A stretch of DNA of 64,000 bases from NCBI RefSeq assembly GCF_019008365.1, contig NZ_JAHHUL010000004.1, positions 62,001 through 126,000 on the forward strand. The letters are read 5' to 3'. Within the stretch, counting starts at the first letter, position 1; the number at the start of each line of letters is the position of its first letter. Of the stretch, positions 37,543 through 47,531 are shown in pieces. This DNA is from Phosphitispora fastidiosa. GTDB lineage: Bacteria > Bacillota > Thermincolia > Thermincolales > UBA2595. The notes under the pieces are model-generated. The model searched no databases. It saw nothing but the letters and a program-made list of their open reading frames with translations, and was not told where the DNA came from. A program made the position numbers and the translations under genes.

Positions 37543-38979
37543 CTATTTACGATACCTTCTCCTTTTGGATGTGGGCAGAATCCCAATTTCATCCCGGTAT
37601 TTAGCCACGGTACGTCTGGAAATATTGACTCCCTTGGCCTGAAGATCTTCTGCAAGCTTCTGATCACTAAGAGGCTTATGCGAATCTTCTGCTTCCACCA
37701 GTTCCCTGATTATTTTTTTTACAGCCTCTGCAGAGGTTGATGTGCCGTGAACGTTGGAAACACCGCTGGAAAAGAAAAACTTCATTTCAAACAATCCCCG
37801 AGGTGTTTGCATGTACTTGCCGGCAGCAGCCCTGCTTACGGTTGATTCATGTACCCCCAGGGTTTCAGCTACATTTCTCAGGTTCATACTTTTCAGGTGC
37901 TTTATTCCCCTGTCAAAAAAGTCCTTCTGAAAATCAACTATGCAGCGGGAAACCTTATAAAGAGTCTCCCGGCGCTGTTCAATACTCTTCATCAGCCACA
38001 CGGCAGAGTTAAGCTTATCCTCTATATACTTGCGGCTTTCCTGGTCCGCATTGCTTCCCTTGACAAATTTTTTATAGGCATTACTAACTGTAAGCCGCGG
38101 TGTGGACACGTCATTAACAAGGATAATATATTCATGCTCCACCTTTTCCACAACAACATCAGGAATGATGTACCGGGTACTGTCCGTAGGTGAAAATGTC
38201 CTCCCCGGCTTTGGCTCAAGCAATTTCAGAAGATCCATCGCCTCCTGCATCTCATACAGCTGAACACCCAGCCTTTTGGCGACCTTCATGATTTTTCCGG
38301 CGGCAACTTCCTGCAGGTAATCACAGATAATCTGTTTCAATAAATCGTTTTTAAGTTCAAGCTGTGTATACTGTATCAGCAGGCACTCCTTAAGGTCCCT
38401 GGCTCCTACCCCGGGAGGTTCCATACCTTGAATAATCTGCAGAACATTTTCTGCAGTATCTGAAGGAACATTGCACTTGACCGCAGTCTCATCTGTGGAA
38501 CAGTGCAGATAACCGTTATCATCAATGTTTCCGATAAAGAATTCTCCCACTGATTTTTCTTCCGCATCCAAAGGAGCGAGAGCCAGTTGAAACATCAAAT
38601 ACTCCTGAAGGGTGGGAACTTCTGCGATAAAATTTTCATAACGCGGAGTTTCTTCCTGACGGTTAAGAGTACACTCATTCCGGTAGCTGGTACCATCATC
38701 AAAATACTGGTCCCAGTCAATATCCACTTTTTCCATTTCATCTTTAGAATCCTGTTCGCCGGGGGTCTCGGGTTCGATATCACCCGGGGAATCAGTGGAA
38801 TCAGTCGTATCCGCAGCAGTTTCGGCAATTTCCAGCAGTGGGTTCTCCACTAGTTCATTTTCGATATATTCTGTAAGTTCAACGGTTGAAAACTGGAGAA
38901 TTTTTATTGCCAGTCTTAGTTCAGGGGTCATCATAAGTTTTTGTGTTTGCTCCTGGTGGAGCCCGAACCCCATACGCAT
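37543..38979 (-). CDS. rpoN: RNA polymerase sigma-54 factor
   Basis: 478 residues. N-terminal activator-response region rich in Gln/Leu (HQEQTQKLMMTPELRLAIKI), an acidic region II (about 55-100), core-binding domain, helix-turn-helix (VAETLGVHESTVSRAAAGKY) and the C-terminal RpoN box SRRTVAKYRDE. ATG 38979 has GGGAG 8 bases upstream. It would direct -24/-12 promoters; no sigma-54 activator gene is in this window. Confidence 0.95.
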   Translation of the reverse strand: MRMGFGLHQEQTQKLMMTPELRLAIKILQFSTVELTEYIENELVENPLLEIAETAADTTDSTDSPGDIEPETPGEQDSKDEMEKVDIDWDQYFDDGTSYRNECTLNRQEETPRYENFIAEVPTLQEYLMFQLALAPLDAEEKSVGEFFIGNIDDNGYLHCSTDETAVKCNVPSDTAENVLQIIQGMEPPGVGARDLKECLLIQYTQLELKNDLLKQIICDYLQEVAAGKIMKVAKRLGVQLYEMQEAMDLLKLLEPKPGRTFSPTDSTRYIIPDVVVEKVEHEYIILVNDVSTPRLTVSNAYKKFVKGSNADQESRKYIEDKLNSAVWLMKSIEQRRETLYKVSRCIVDFQKDFFDRGIKHLKSMNLRNVAETLGVHESTVSRAAAGKYMQTPRGLFEMKFFFSSGVSNVHGTSTSAEAVKKIIRELVEAEDSHKPLSDQKLAEDLQAKGVNISRRTVAKYRDEIGILPTSKRRRYRK

Positions 38980-39079
38980 AAAAGCCACTCCCTAATTTAG
39001 TATAAGTATTGTTTCTGTGAATCCCCGTTGTTTTCCTGCTTTTACGATTAATATAATACTATGCAGGCAACATATGTCC

Positions 39080-40030
39080 TTATTCGGCTTTCATGCTTTC
39101 CCTAATCTTTTCCGCAATTCTTTGTACTCTTCTCATCCGGTGGTTCACCCCGGATTTGCCTATTTTGGGTTTCACCGTCTCCCCCAATTCCTTGAGACTG
39201 ATATCGGGATAAGTGAGGCGGTTTTCAGCTATTATCCTGAGATTGTCAGGAAGCTTGGTCAGGCCTATGACTCTGTCAATCAGCCTGATATCCTCAACCT
39301 GCCTGACAGCGGCATTGACAGTTTTGTTCAGATTTGCCGTTTCACAATTCACCAGCCGGTTAACCTGATTTCTGACATCTTTATAAATCCTGACATTTTC
39401 GAAATTTAACAAGGCCCCGTGAGCGCCCATGAGGTTAAGCAGCTTGATGATATCTTCACTGCCCTTAAGATAAACCACATCCCAGTTCTTCCTTCTATTA
39501 ATTCCTGCCGCCAGGTGATACCGTTTCAGAAGTTTACATAATTCCCGACTGAAGTCTTCATCATTGACCAGAATCTCAAGATGGTAATCCCCCTCAGGAT
39601 CACTCACTGAACCACCGCCGAGGAAAATTCCGCGGAGATAAGACCTCCGGCAGCATTCCTTTTTTAACAGGTCAGGTTTAATGTCATCCAAAAGCCGGCC
39701 TAAGTCATTAATCATTCCAAGGGAGCGAAGCACTGTAGACACGTCATCCTGTGTCACCAGCCTGACCAAATAGACATTGTTTTTTTTCAGTTTGTTTTTC
39801 TTTTTAATAAGAATATCAGTATGGGCCCCATAGAGACTTTTTAAATAGGTAATCAATTTGCGGGCTACCGCAGCGCTTTCAGTTATCAAATGCAGAGAAA
39901 TCCGGTGCCGGCCGCTAATTTGGATTAGGCCGTCCATCTTAACCAGAGCAGCTAGTTCAGCCGTCTGACAGCATGGTTTTTGAGCCATCACCCGGGCCAG
40001 TTCATTTTTGGTATCAGTGGAAAAAGACAT
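39080..40030 (-). CDS. whiA: WhiA-family DNA-binding protein
   Basis: 316 residues: LAGLIDADG-like N-terminal domain (with [20 protein letters not shown]) and a C-terminal helix-turn-helix ([20 protein letters not shown]). WhiA affects cell division and chromosome segregation in Firmicutes and sporulation in actinomycetes. ATG 40030 has GGAGG 8 bases upstream. In many Firmicutes it directly follows rapZ-yvcK; here a chemotaxis cluster intervenes. Confidence 0.93.
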   Translation of the reverse strand: MSFSTDTKNELARVMAQKPCCQTAELAALVKMDGLIQISGRHRISLHLITESAAVARKLITYLKSLYGAHTDILIKKKNKLKKNNVYLVRLVTQDDVSTVLRSLGMINDLGRLLDDIKPDLLKKECCRRSYLRGIFLGGGSVSDPEGDYHLEILVNDEDFSRELCKLLKRYHLAAGINRRKNWDVVYLKGSEDIIKLLNLMGAHGALLNFENVRIYKDVRNQVNRLVNCETANLNKTVNAAVRQVEDIRLIDRVIGLTKLPDNLRIIAENRLTYPDISLKELGETVKPKIGKSGVNHRMRRVQRIAEKIRESMKAE

Positions 40031-40146
40031 TTTCCGCCCCTCCGATTTATTCATAACCTATAAATAATTATAGCACACTGTTACAACATGGGACAGGCAG
40101 GGCCCAACTGCAGAGTTTTCCACAGTCAGGCCCTAAATTATCCTCA

Positions 40147-40644
40147 CTAATCAGTTTGGGGCGTCAAACGCTGAATTATTTCCCCGATTTCATCCAGGTA
40201 CTCGGTTACGGGCCTGCCATTCCTAATGTTGTCTGCCAGTTCCCTTATCCTTGCAGTAGTGTCAGGATCAGATGAAACATAAGCTCTGACAATTCGCGAA
40301 TCCGCCTCTGCCTTTTCAGCAACCCTGTTCTTAATTTTGCTGATCCCCTGTTCCTGTTGGTCCTTATCAATATCAAGCCCAATCAGAACCGCATTCCCAA
40401 TCACCACGGAATAAGACCTCGCCACCCCGGGGACAGACTCGGCAATCCTATTAATATCTGCAGCTATATCCCTATCCTCGGCAGGACTTCTATCCGGAGC
40501 GGGTTTAACCTCCATTTCGGGAACCCTGTCAGGTGCATCCGGTTCAGGCGGAAGCGGTTTTCTCTGGACCGCGCAGCCGCCGAATACGATTAACACCAAC
40601 ATCAAAGTCAAGGCCAAAAACAATTTGCCTCTTATTTTTGCCAA
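40147..40644 (-). CDS. YhcN/YlaJ-type sporulation lipoprotein
   Basis: 165 residues. The signal peptide ends in the lipobox VFGGC (Cys24), then comes a Pro-rich linker and a domain with the VPGVARSYSVVIGNAVLIGL pattern of the YhcN/YlaJ family, seen in forespore-associated lipoproteins. TTG 40644 lies 9 bases after GGAGG. Role unknown; it supports sporulation. Confidence 0.8.
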   Translation of the reverse strand: MAKIRGKLFLALTLMLVLIVFGGCAVQRKPLPPEPDAPDRVPEMEVKPAPDRSPAEDRDIAADINRIAESVPGVARSYSVVIGNAVLIGLDIDKDQQEQGISKIKNRVAEKAEADSRIVRAYVSSDPDTTARIRELADNIRNGRPVTEYLDEIGEIIQRLTPQTD

Positions 40645-40728
40645 CTAGTCTCACCTCCTCCGTGTCAGTACTAGTCTGCCTCCGGAGGGGGTTTTTATGC
40701 TTTTAGCCGGCAATGAAGGGCGCCGGCT

Positions 40729-41070
40729 TTATTCGAAAAACCACACCGTTATGGAACAGTCCGTTTCCGGGTTGACGTCATAATAAAATTCTTTTATTAT
40801 CCTTCCTATGAGGGCTGACATTTTTTCCATCAGCGCTTCTATGTTAGTATGAACCCACCTGGCCCGGTTAAATTTGACATCAAAATATCCCTGTCCGGCT
40901 CGACTTAGTTCTTTCTCATAAGGAAGCAGGTATCCTGATACTTTAACCAGCAGGTAATGGTTATGTAAAAAAACCTCGGTATTTGCGGGCCCTTTCCCGG
41001 TACGGGTTTTTATCTCCCCGGCAATCATTGAAGCTATTGAATTCTCCAGTGTTTGTTCCCCGTTTTTCAT
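40729..41070 (-). CDS. DUF2294-domain protein 1
   Basis: 113 residues resembling DUF2294 (COG5609): an N-terminal helix SIASMIAGEIKTRTGKGP, the strand pattern VFLHNHYLLVKVSGYLLPYE, and a C-terminal ITVWFFE strand. No catalytic residues are apparent and function is unknown. A paralog is at 46928; the two bracket the chemotaxis genes. A hairpin with GCCGGC arms follows at 40708-40727. Confidence 0.65.
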   Translation of the reverse strand: MKNGEQTLENSIASMIAGEIKTRTGKGPANTEVFLHNHYLLVKVSGYLLPYEKELSRAGQGYFDVKFNRARWVHTNIEALMEKMSALIGRIIKEFYYDVNPETDCSITVWFFE

Positions 41071-41170
41071 ACCATTCTGCCCCTTTAAAAACTTATTAAT
41101 AACTTATAATTTTGTGACACTATTTTCGACATTCCATGGTTTATCCCCTTTATGCTCAAATTTGCCGGTT

Positions 41171-41225
41171 TTGATTTCCAGAAAAAAGGCCCTATGATTT
41201 CACGGGGACTTCACCCGCAGAACCA
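41171..41225 (-). terminator. Terminator downstream of cheW1
   Basis: Long hairpin whose outer arms AAGGCC-TA and TA-GGGCCTT pair with an inner GCGGG/CCCGT stem, followed on the minus strand by TTTTTTC. It separates the cheW1 unit from the DUF2294 gene. The remaining spacer 41071-41170 shows only AT-rich sequence. Confidence 0.65.
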
Positions 41226-41307
41226 TTAGGCCTTCATATATACCTTAATATTCCTTACAGCAGAAGGGCCGCTTTTTCCTATACAGGTCGCTTTGCCCCG
41301 GTATCTG

Positions 41308-41793
41308 TTAAACAGATACCGCACCGGGGTTGATTACCTTCTCCAGGTCCAGGATGATTACCAGCCTGTCTTCCAGTTTGGCAATCCCGGTAATGTAGTC
41401 GTCATCTACATCTGATGTTACCATTGAAGAAGGTTCCTCAATACTGTCTCCTGATATCAGGAGTACCTCGGCAACTGCATCAACCACTATTCCTACTGTA
41501 CTGTCATGCACCTCAACAACAACGATGCGTGTATTACGGTCATTTTCAGCCTCATAAAAACCAAATTTCTTTCTCAGGCAGAAAACAGGGATTACTGTTC
41601 CCCTAAGATTAATCACACCTTCGGTCAGATGCCCCGTCCCGGGCAATTGGGTTGTTTCCCGATAGGTGATTATCTCCTTAATTTTATTTATGTCCACTCC
41701 GAATACCTCTGCCCCCAGTTGAAACACTACATATTGCTGCTCATCATTAATTTTCCCGCCAGTACCTGTCCTTTGAATCGCCGTATCTGTCAT
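41308..41793 (-). CDS. cheW: CheW-type chemotaxis coupling protein 1
   Basis: 161 residues, couples chemoreceptors to CheA. The CheW fold is recognisable: QYVVFQLGAEVFGVDINKIK, GVINLRGTVIPVF, DSTVGIVVDAV and GIAKLEDRLVIILDLEKV. ATG 41793 lies 8 bases after AGGAGG. Downstream partner of MCP 1 (51 bases apart). A GGTATCTGTT hairpin overlaps its stop codon. Confidence 0.93.
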   Translation of the reverse strand: MTDTAIQRTGTGGKINDEQQYVVFQLGAEVFGVDINKIKEIITYRETTQLPGTGHLTEGVINLRGTVIPVFCLRKKFGFYEAENDRNTRIVVVEVHDSTVGIVVDAVAEVLLISGDSIEEPSSMVTSDVDDDYITGIAKLEDRLVIILDLEKVINPGAVSV

Positions 41794-41843
41794 CAATTCA
41801 ACCTCCTGTTTATGCAGTTGGGGTGTTACTGCACCAACTGCGT

Positions 41844-43697
41844 CTATAACGTGAAATGGGCAACCATCTGCTGAAGTTCCTGAGCCATTTTGGCCAGTTG
41901 TTCAGAAGATGCCGAAATCTCTTCCACAGATGCGTTAAGCTCTTCTGTCGAAGCTGAGACTTCCTCTGCCGCTGCCGCACTTTCTTCTGAAACGGAGGCA
42001 ATGTTTTGGATGGATGAATTCACCTGTTGCGCAGATGCAGCCATCTCCTCGGTCGCTGCCGTATTCTCTTCTGTTATTGCCGCAACATTATTAACTGTCT
42101 TGGCTACCTCCTGACTTCCTTTAAGAATATCATTGATGATGCCCATTATCTGGTTAACATGTTCACTGGAGGTTTTTACCCCTGCCATAATTTCCTCAAG
42201 AGCTTTTCCAGCCTCCTGAGCCAGGATTACTCCTTCTTCAACTTCCCTGGCCCCTATTTCCATAGATTCAACGGCTGCCGTAGTCCCTTTCTGTATCCCT
42301 GTAATAAGTTCTGCTATTTCCTTGGTGGCTTTACCTGACCTTTCTGCCAGCTTGCGCACCTCGTCTGCCACCACCGCAAAACCCTTCCCGTGTTCCCCCG
42401 CACGGGCTGCCTCTATGGCAGCATTTAAAGCCAGTAAGTTGGTCTGTTCCGCAATATCATCAATCACTTCTATTATCTCACCAATTTTTTGAGACTGTTC
42501 TCCCAGTTCCCTTATCTTCAGAGCGGTATCAGAAGATGCGTCTTTAACCTTGTGCATTCCCGCAACAGTTTTCTCAACTGATTCGCCGCCACTCTCGGCA
42601 ACCGTCTTGCTTTGTTCCGCAACTTTCCTAACCGTTTCCATGCCCCCGGCCATTGTATCGATTTTTTGCACCATTCCATTTACCAGTTCGGTTGAGCTTA
42701 ACACATTCTTGCTCTGTTCCTGGGCGCCTGAGGCAATCTGCTCAATAGCCTGTGATACCTGTTCAACCACCTTGACTGTTTCAGTAACACTCTTTGACTG
42801 CTCACCCGCTCCGGCAGCAATCTGTTCTATGGCCTTAACCACCTGCTCGGTTGCCCTGGTGGCCTCCTCCCCGTTGGAAGACAGTTCCTCACTGGTTGCC
42901 GCCACGGACTGGGAGGAAGAACTAATTTGATTAATCATATCTCTCAGGCTTTCCAGCATAGTGTTGAAGGCCATTGTCATCTGTCCGACCTCATCACTGG
43001 TAGTTGCCCGGACTTTCTCCACACTAAGGTCCCCGTCGGCAACCCTGGCAAGGGCAGCAGACAATGCCACAACAGGCCTGGATATGCTACGGCTGAGGTA
43101 CAATCCGGTGCCGATACTTAGCAGTGCTGCCAAGACCGAGACTACTATGCTTATTATTTGGGTCCTTTCAGCCCGTTGGGCCTCAGCGAGAATTCCGTCC
43201 TGACTGGCTTGTTCATTGAGCTTAACAAATTCGTCTCCCAATGTCTCCAGTTCGGCAAATATCTTGCCCGCTTCATCTGTATACGGGGTTACTTCATTTT
43301 CACGACCGGAATCAATAAGGATTTTAACCTGTGCACAAATATCTTCATATCGTTTCTGCAAATCAACCATCTTGGCCAGTGTTTCGGCACCCTGCTTTGT
43401 AGTCATCTCTTTTTTGATATTTTCTTCTGCTAACCCTACCTTTTCCCCATATTCAATGAATTTATCATACCAAGTGCTGTTCTTGGTTATCATATATCCC
43501 CTGAAACTGTAACCCTGGCTCGTAATATAGTATCTCATCCTTTCGATATTGGAAGTAAGCTCCAATCGCTTATTAATAAGTGCGGTAAAGCTCTGCTGCC
43601 CGCTTTGCATGCCGCTGATACCCAGATATGCAACTACTGTCAGAAGAATTAGCGCCACCAGGTAACCGGCAAGAATCTTGTAGCTAATCTTTTTCAT
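41844..43697 (-). CDS. Methyl-accepting chemotaxis protein 1
   Basis: 617 residues: TM1 (about 8-28), an extracytoplasmic helical sensor of about 155 residues, TM2 (about 185-207), HAMP (about 205-260) and a signalling domain with the conserved tip [20 protein letters not shown]. No CheR-binding pentapeptide is seen at the C-terminus. GGAGG precedes ATG 43697. The signal sensed is unknown. Paired with cheW1. Confidence 0.93.
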   Translation of the reverse strand: MKKISYKILAGYLVALILLTVVAYLGISGMQSGQQSFTALINKRLELTSNIERMRYYITSQGYSFRGYMITKNSTWYDKFIEYGEKVGLAEENIKKEMTTKQGAETLAKMVDLQKRYEDICAQVKILIDSGRENEVTPYTDEAGKIFAELETLGDEFVKLNEQASQDGILAEAQRAERTQIISIVVSVLAALLSIGTGLYLSRSISRPVVALSAALARVADGDLSVEKVRATTSDEVGQMTMAFNTMLESLRDMINQISSSSQSVAATSEELSSNGEEATRATEQVVKAIEQIAAGAGEQSKSVTETVKVVEQVSQAIEQIASGAQEQSKNVLSSTELVNGMVQKIDTMAGGMETVRKVAEQSKTVAESGGESVEKTVAGMHKVKDASSDTALKIRELGEQSQKIGEIIEVIDDIAEQTNLLALNAAIEAARAGEHGKGFAVVADEVRKLAERSGKATKEIAELITGIQKGTTAAVESMEIGAREVEEGVILAQEAGKALEEIMAGVKTSSEHVNQIMGIINDILKGSQEVAKTVNNVAAITEENTAATEEMAASAQQVNSSIQNIASVSEESAAAAEEVSASTEELNASVEEISASSEQLAKMAQELQQMVAHFTL

Positions 43698-44028
43698 AAG
43701 ATCGCCTCCTGTTTGTACAACTTAGTGTTAATGGTGAAAAATATTCCGGTAAAGTTGCCAAAATACGATTACACAGCACAATTCTGTCAACATCATGTGA
43801 GTTGAATAAGCCCTCCCCCCTTATATCTGATTTAAAAACAAAAACCCAACACTGAATGAAACCACCGTTCCTCTTTTGGAGGCCCACGGACGGCTAAACA
43901 GCATCAGGTCTTTTAATCCGGCTTATTTCCGGATTACTTTCACCCTCTATTTGATTTGGTATGACTTTAGACAGACAAGCAAAATATTATAATCACAAAT
44001 CAAATATGTATATTATTTTATACATATT
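43698..44028 (-). promoter_or_regulatory. Long leader and upstream region of MCP 1
   Basis: About 330 non-coding bases. A TATAAT -10 lies at 43986-43991 (minus strand, weak -35), next to an AT-rich palindrome (44003-44012 with 44019-44028) that could be an operator. The roughly 280-nt leader has a perfect hairpin AATCCGG/CCGGATT (43915-43921 with 43929-43935), a second hairpin (CCGT...CCTC with GAGG.ACGG, about 43866-43893) and a T-rich stretch. It looks structured, but no known riboswitch class was recognised. Confidence 0.45.
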
Positions 44029-44141
44029 ACGACATAGTTCGATATTTTCCTCCTTTTCAGGCATTATTTGTTAATAAATATTTAAAAAAGTAGCAATTTA
44101 CCTTCATTTTCCTGCCGCAGGGACTCTTCCCGATAACCTAA

Positions 44142-44173
44142 AACAGATAACCACCCTAAGGCGGTTATCTGTT
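44142..44173 (-). terminator. Terminator after cheW2
   Basis: Eleven-bp stem (44142-44152 with 44163-44173), followed on the minus strand by TTTTAGG. Confidence 0.7.
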
Positions 44174-44237
44174 CAAAATATCGGAGATAGCGGCTTGATA
44201 TATTTATGTATACTTAAACCGCGTCCGGTGCTAGACT

Positions 44238-44687
44238 CTAGTCAATATCAATACTAACGACTTTCTCCAGGTCAAGAACAATAACAAGTCTTTTGTCAAT
44301 CTTAGCTATTCCGGTAATGAAATTTGCATCGAGTCCTGATGACAGCATGGCCGATGGCTCTTCTATCAAACTTCCGGGTATTGCCAACACCTCTGACACG
44401 CTATCCACTACTAACCCTACTGTATTATTATTTGCTTCCACCACTACAATTCGGGTATTTCCAGTCCTATCCTTTTGCGGAAAACCAAACTTTTTTCTTA
44501 GGTTAAAGATCGGGATAACATGACCTCTGAGGTTTATCACCCCTTCCACCAATTCACCGGCACCAGGTATATTAGTATATTCCTGGTAAATAATTATCTC
44601 CTTTACCCTGTTTATCTCCAAGCCAAAGACTTCCATACTCAGTCTGAACACAACATACTGTTTTCCTTCTGATGTATTGTACTCCAT
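44238..44687 (-). CDS. cheW: CheW-type chemotaxis coupling protein 2
   Basis: 149 residues, paralog of the protein at 41308 with the same landmarks: QYVVFRLSMEVFGLEINRVK, GVINLRGHVIPIF, NTVGLVVDSV and GIAKIDKRLVIVLDLEKV. GGAGGTGAGG precedes ATG 44687. 24 bases downstream of MCP 2, so they form one unit. Confidence 0.93.
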   Translation of the reverse strand: MEYNTSEGKQYVVFRLSMEVFGLEINRVKEIIIYQEYTNIPGAGELVEGVINLRGHVIPIFNLRKKFGFPQKDRTGNTRIVVVEANNNTVGLVVDSVSEVLAIPGSLIEEPSAMLSSGLDANFITGIAKIDKRLVIVLDLEKVVSIDID

Positions 44688-44711
44688 TACCTCACCTCCA
44701 AATCCTGCATA

Positions 44712-46610
44712 TTACACTTTAAACTGGGCCACCATATCCTGAAGTTCCTGGGCCATTTTAGCCAGTTGTTCAGATGATGACGAAATCTCTTCCACAGAGG
44801 CATTAAGTTCCTCGGTAGAAGCGGATACTTCTTCGGAAGCGGCAGCACTTTCCTCGGAGACAGAAGCAATACTCTGCATTGCAGAATTTACCTGCTCTGC
44901 GGATGCAGCCATCTGTTCAGTTGCTGCTGTATTTTCTTCTGTTATTGCAGCGACATTGTTAACAACCTCTGAAACCTCCCGGCTGGAGGAGAGAATCTCC
45001 TTGATAAGGCTCATAATACGGTTTACCTGCTCATCTGCGGTTTCTACCCCGTCAACTATTTCTTTCAGGGAACTGCCGGCCTCTTCAGCAAGTGTAACCC
45101 CTTCCTCTACTTCCCGGGTACCTACCTGCATGGACTCTACCGCTACCTCAGTACCCTGCTGAATGCTGGTTATCAATTGAGCAATTTCCTTTGTAGCTTT
45201 ACCTGACCTTTCAGCCAGTTTCCGCACTTCGTCGGCAACTACCGCAAACCCTTTTCCGTGTTCACCGGCCCTGGCAGCTTCAATAGCAGCATTCAAGGCC
45301 AGCAGGTTGGTCTGCTCGGCAATATCATCAATTACCTCGATAATTTCCCCTATCTTCTGGGACTGTTCACCTAACTCATTTATTCTTTGGGCAGTCTCAA
45401 AAACTGCTCCTTTTACCCCCAGCATACCTTTAACAGTTTTCTCCACAGCATGTCCCCCTGCAGAAGCCACTTCCCCGTTCTGCTTTGAGGAACTTTTTAC
45501 CTTATCCATTCCCCGTGCCATCTGTTCAATTTTGTCGGTCATCTCATTAACCATAGACGTAGTATTAACCACACTTCTGCTCTGTTCCTGGGCGCCTGAT
45601 GCTATCTGTTCGATAGCCTGAGATACCTGTTCCACAACCTTAACGGTATCAGTAACGCTTCTGGACTGTTCCCCTGCGCCCATAGCTATCTGCTCAATGG
45701 CCTTGGCAACCTGTTGAGTTGCCTTAGTAGCCTCCTCACCGTTGGAAGAAAGTTCCTCACTGGTAGCAGCAACAGATTCACTGGTGGTATTAATCCCCTG
45801 TATAAGTTCCCTGAGATTCCTGACCATTTTATTAAATGATTCTGCCAGGTCCCTGATTTCATCTCTGGATTTGACACGCAGTTCCTCTACAGTGAGATCC
45901 CCGTCAGCAAGTTTTAGGGCAACCCTGGCCATCTGGGTAACAGGTTTTGATATACTTCTGGCCATGAATACAGCCAGTAACAATCCCACCGCCAGGGCAA
46001 TAAAAATGGTAATAATGCTGGTATTTCTTCCTATGTCATAAGCGCTTTTATTACTGGATACAAGTGCATCGGTTTCCTGCCTGTTTAATACGGCGAAGTC
46101 ATCCAATACCTTGTTGCCGGCATCATACCTCGCCCTTGACTCACCCTCCAGAAGGGCCAGTGCCTCAGCGTTCCTACCGACAGTAACAAGTTCCATGAGG
46201 CGGGCATCAGTCTCCAGCATCTCCTTCCAGGTTGAATTGATATCAGCAAACACCTTTTTTCCATCTTCTGTTGTCACGAGACCTTCGATCTCAGAAATTT
46301 TTGCTTCAAAATCCTGAACACTTTTATCAATTTGCGTTTTATACCCCGCAGTGCTATTAACATCCCCGCGGTAAGCCGAGAAGGCGTATTGGACTATATA
46401 AATTCGGTAATCCGCGTTATAGCCGTTTAGCTCACCAACAATCCTGGTCTTGCGCATCCAGTTGTCACTTATTTCGGTGGCATTTCCGTTAATCTGGTCT
46501 GCCTGCATTATCCCCACTACCCCGATAAAAGCCGTTAAAAGCAATACAACCAGAAAACTGCCAACAAGTTTGGTACTGATTTTAAGTTTCACTAAGCCTT
46601 TTTTCTTCAT
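44712..46610 (-). CDS. Methyl-accepting chemotaxis protein 2
   Basis: 632 residues: TM1 (about 12-32), a four-helix-bundle-like extracytoplasmic sensor, TM2 (about 190-210), HAMP, and a signalling domain with the tip [20 protein letters not shown] identical to MCP 1. ATG 46610 has GGGAGG 8 bases upstream; the frame is open for 75 more codons, but that stretch covers the leader terminator and is non-coding. Likely controlled by the riboswitch-like leader. Confidence 0.93.
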   Translation of the reverse strand: MKKKGLVKLKISTKLVGSFLVVLLLTAFIGVVGIMQADQINGNATEISDNWMRKTRIVGELNGYNADYRIYIVQYAFSAYRGDVNSTAGYKTQIDKSVQDFEAKISEIEGLVTTEDGKKVFADINSTWKEMLETDARLMELVTVGRNAEALALLEGESRARYDAGNKVLDDFAVLNRQETDALVSSNKSAYDIGRNTSIITIFIALAVGLLLAVFMARSISKPVTQMARVALKLADGDLTVEELRVKSRDEIRDLAESFNKMVRNLRELIQGINTTSESVAATSEELSSNGEEATKATQQVAKAIEQIAMGAGEQSRSVTDTVKVVEQVSQAIEQIASGAQEQSRSVVNTTSMVNEMTDKIEQMARGMDKVKSSSKQNGEVASAGGHAVEKTVKGMLGVKGAVFETAQRINELGEQSQKIGEIIEVIDDIAEQTNLLALNAAIEAARAGEHGKGFAVVADEVRKLAERSGKATKEIAQLITSIQQGTEVAVESMQVGTREVEEGVTLAEEAGSSLKEIVDGVETADEQVNRIMSLIKEILSSSREVSEVVNNVAAITEENTAATEQMAASAEQVNSAMQSIASVSEESAAASEEVSASTEELNASVEEISSSSEQLAKMAQELQDMVAQFKV

Positions 46611-46722
46611 TCTTCCAACCTCCCTGTAAATTAGTACAGCCTTTTCTGCAGAGTAATCCGTTACTCTGGAACGTCTGCTCACCTCCCGCCAAACTGATTT
46701 ATACCTATCAAAAATAGCAAAA

Positions 46723-46778
46723 GACATCCATAGATACCATGCAGTCCGTTTTTCGGACCGATTGGAACCATAGATGTC
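46723..46778 (-). terminator. Terminator in the MCP 2 leader (candidate expression platform)
   Basis: GACATC/GATGTC outer arms (46723-46728 with 46773-46778), an inner perfect CGGTCCG/CGGACTG-type stem and an A5 loop, followed on the minus strand by TTTTGCTATTTTTG. It stands between the aptamer-like region and the MCP 2 start, where a riboswitch would control read-through. Confidence 0.75.
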
Positions 46779-46824
46779 AACTGAGAATTTCAGCCATTCA
46801 GGCTGCGCTTCCCAAAATATAAGC

Positions 46825-46910
46825 CTTTCCGCCAAGCAGTTATCCTCCAGGAGATGACTGCCTTAGACCCTTGGCTTTGTGCCCCTGCCTTTAGCAGGTT
46901 TACCTTTTTC
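46825..46910 (-). promoter_or_regulatory. Probable cyclic-di-GMP-I (GEMM) riboswitch aptamer
   Basis: On the minus strand, GGTAAACC leads into a small hairpin CCTGC/GCAGG, then GGCACAAAGCC and GGGTCTAAGG, the conserved core order of GEMM aptamers. A GCAGT/ACTGC stem-loop and a closing GCCAAG/CTTGGC helix follow. The core reads CACAAAGCC rather than the common CGCAAAGCC, so it may be a variant. A terminator lies downstream, before a chemoreceptor gene, a known regulon for this class. Confidence 0.62.
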
Positions 46911-46927
46911 AAGCATTTTATTTACTT

Positions 46928-47287
46928 TTAAAATGGTTCGTCCAGTATTAACACATTTATCGCGAAATTTGCCGGCACATCTATTTCATATAAATGCCTT
47001 ATTATTTTACAGCCCAGTACATTCTCCACTCTTTGTTCCACTTCTTCTTTCATACATTCAAATACTGCCTGCCGGTATGCTTTAACAAGACCGGCCTTTT
47101 GTGGCTGCTGTCCTATCAGTTGGATTTCGGAAGCTCGCAGGAAACAAAAAAGTTCAATAACTACAACATCACCCGCAATACGCAACCTGACTTTCTCAGG
47201 ACCCTTTCCAAACAGTTCCTTACAGATCTTTTTGGTTTCACTCAACAGTATATGTCGGGCATAAGTGCAGTCAGGTCGGTTTGACAC
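46928..47287 (-). CDS. DUF2294-domain protein 2
   Basis: 119 residues, paralog-like to the protein at 40729: KGPEKVRLRIAGDVVVIELF, then VKAYRQAVFECMKEEVEQRV, and a C-terminal INVLILDEPF strand. Function unknown. GTG 47287 has GGAGG 7 bases upstream. A structured leader with a terminator precedes it, and the candidate riboswitch of MCP 2 begins 18 bases after its stop. Confidence 0.65.
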   Translation of the reverse strand: MSNRPDCTYARHILLSETKKICKELFGKGPEKVRLRIAGDVVVIELFCFLRASEIQLIGQQPQKAGLVKAYRQAVFECMKEEVEQRVENVLGCKIIRHLYEIDVPANFAINVLILDEPF

Positions 47288-47350
47288 CAGATCTCCTCCA
47301 CGTCTTCCGGGGTGGCCGGCGCAGGCAACACCTTCTTAAAAAAAACAAAA

Positions 47351-47440
47351 GACATCCCTGTACCATACAGTATCGGTACCGGATGGTACTAACAGATGCC
47401 GGAACAAGAGATCCTACTCTCAATAGTAGGCGCTCCTACT
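47351..47440 (-). promoter_or_regulatory. Structured leader with terminator before DUF2294 gene 2
   Basis: A strong terminator (arms 47351-47367 and 47384-47400, then TTTTGTTTTTTTT on the minus strand) lies upstream of the gene. Ahead of it, AGTAGG (47425-47430) can pair with CCTACT on either side (47413-47418 or 47435-47440), giving two mutually exclusive hairpins. This may be a regulated leader, or simply the yvcK operon terminator. Confidence 0.5.
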
Positions 47441-47531
47441 TAATTATGACTCAAAGCTCGTGTTTGTTTTTTCGACAAAACGCGTCTAATTCCCTTCTTT
47501 TTTCAAAAAAAATGTCGTGTTTTAGTAATGT

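Noticed and set aside
43866-43935. Known riboswitch class in the MCP 1 leader
   Set aside because: Hairpins are present, but the conserved core motifs of the c-di-GMP-I and c-di-GMP-II classes were not found.
46611-46835. 75-codon N-terminal extension of MCP 2
   Set aside because: It would run through the leader terminator, and the ATG at 46610 has an excellent ribosome binding site directly before a typical first transmembrane segment.
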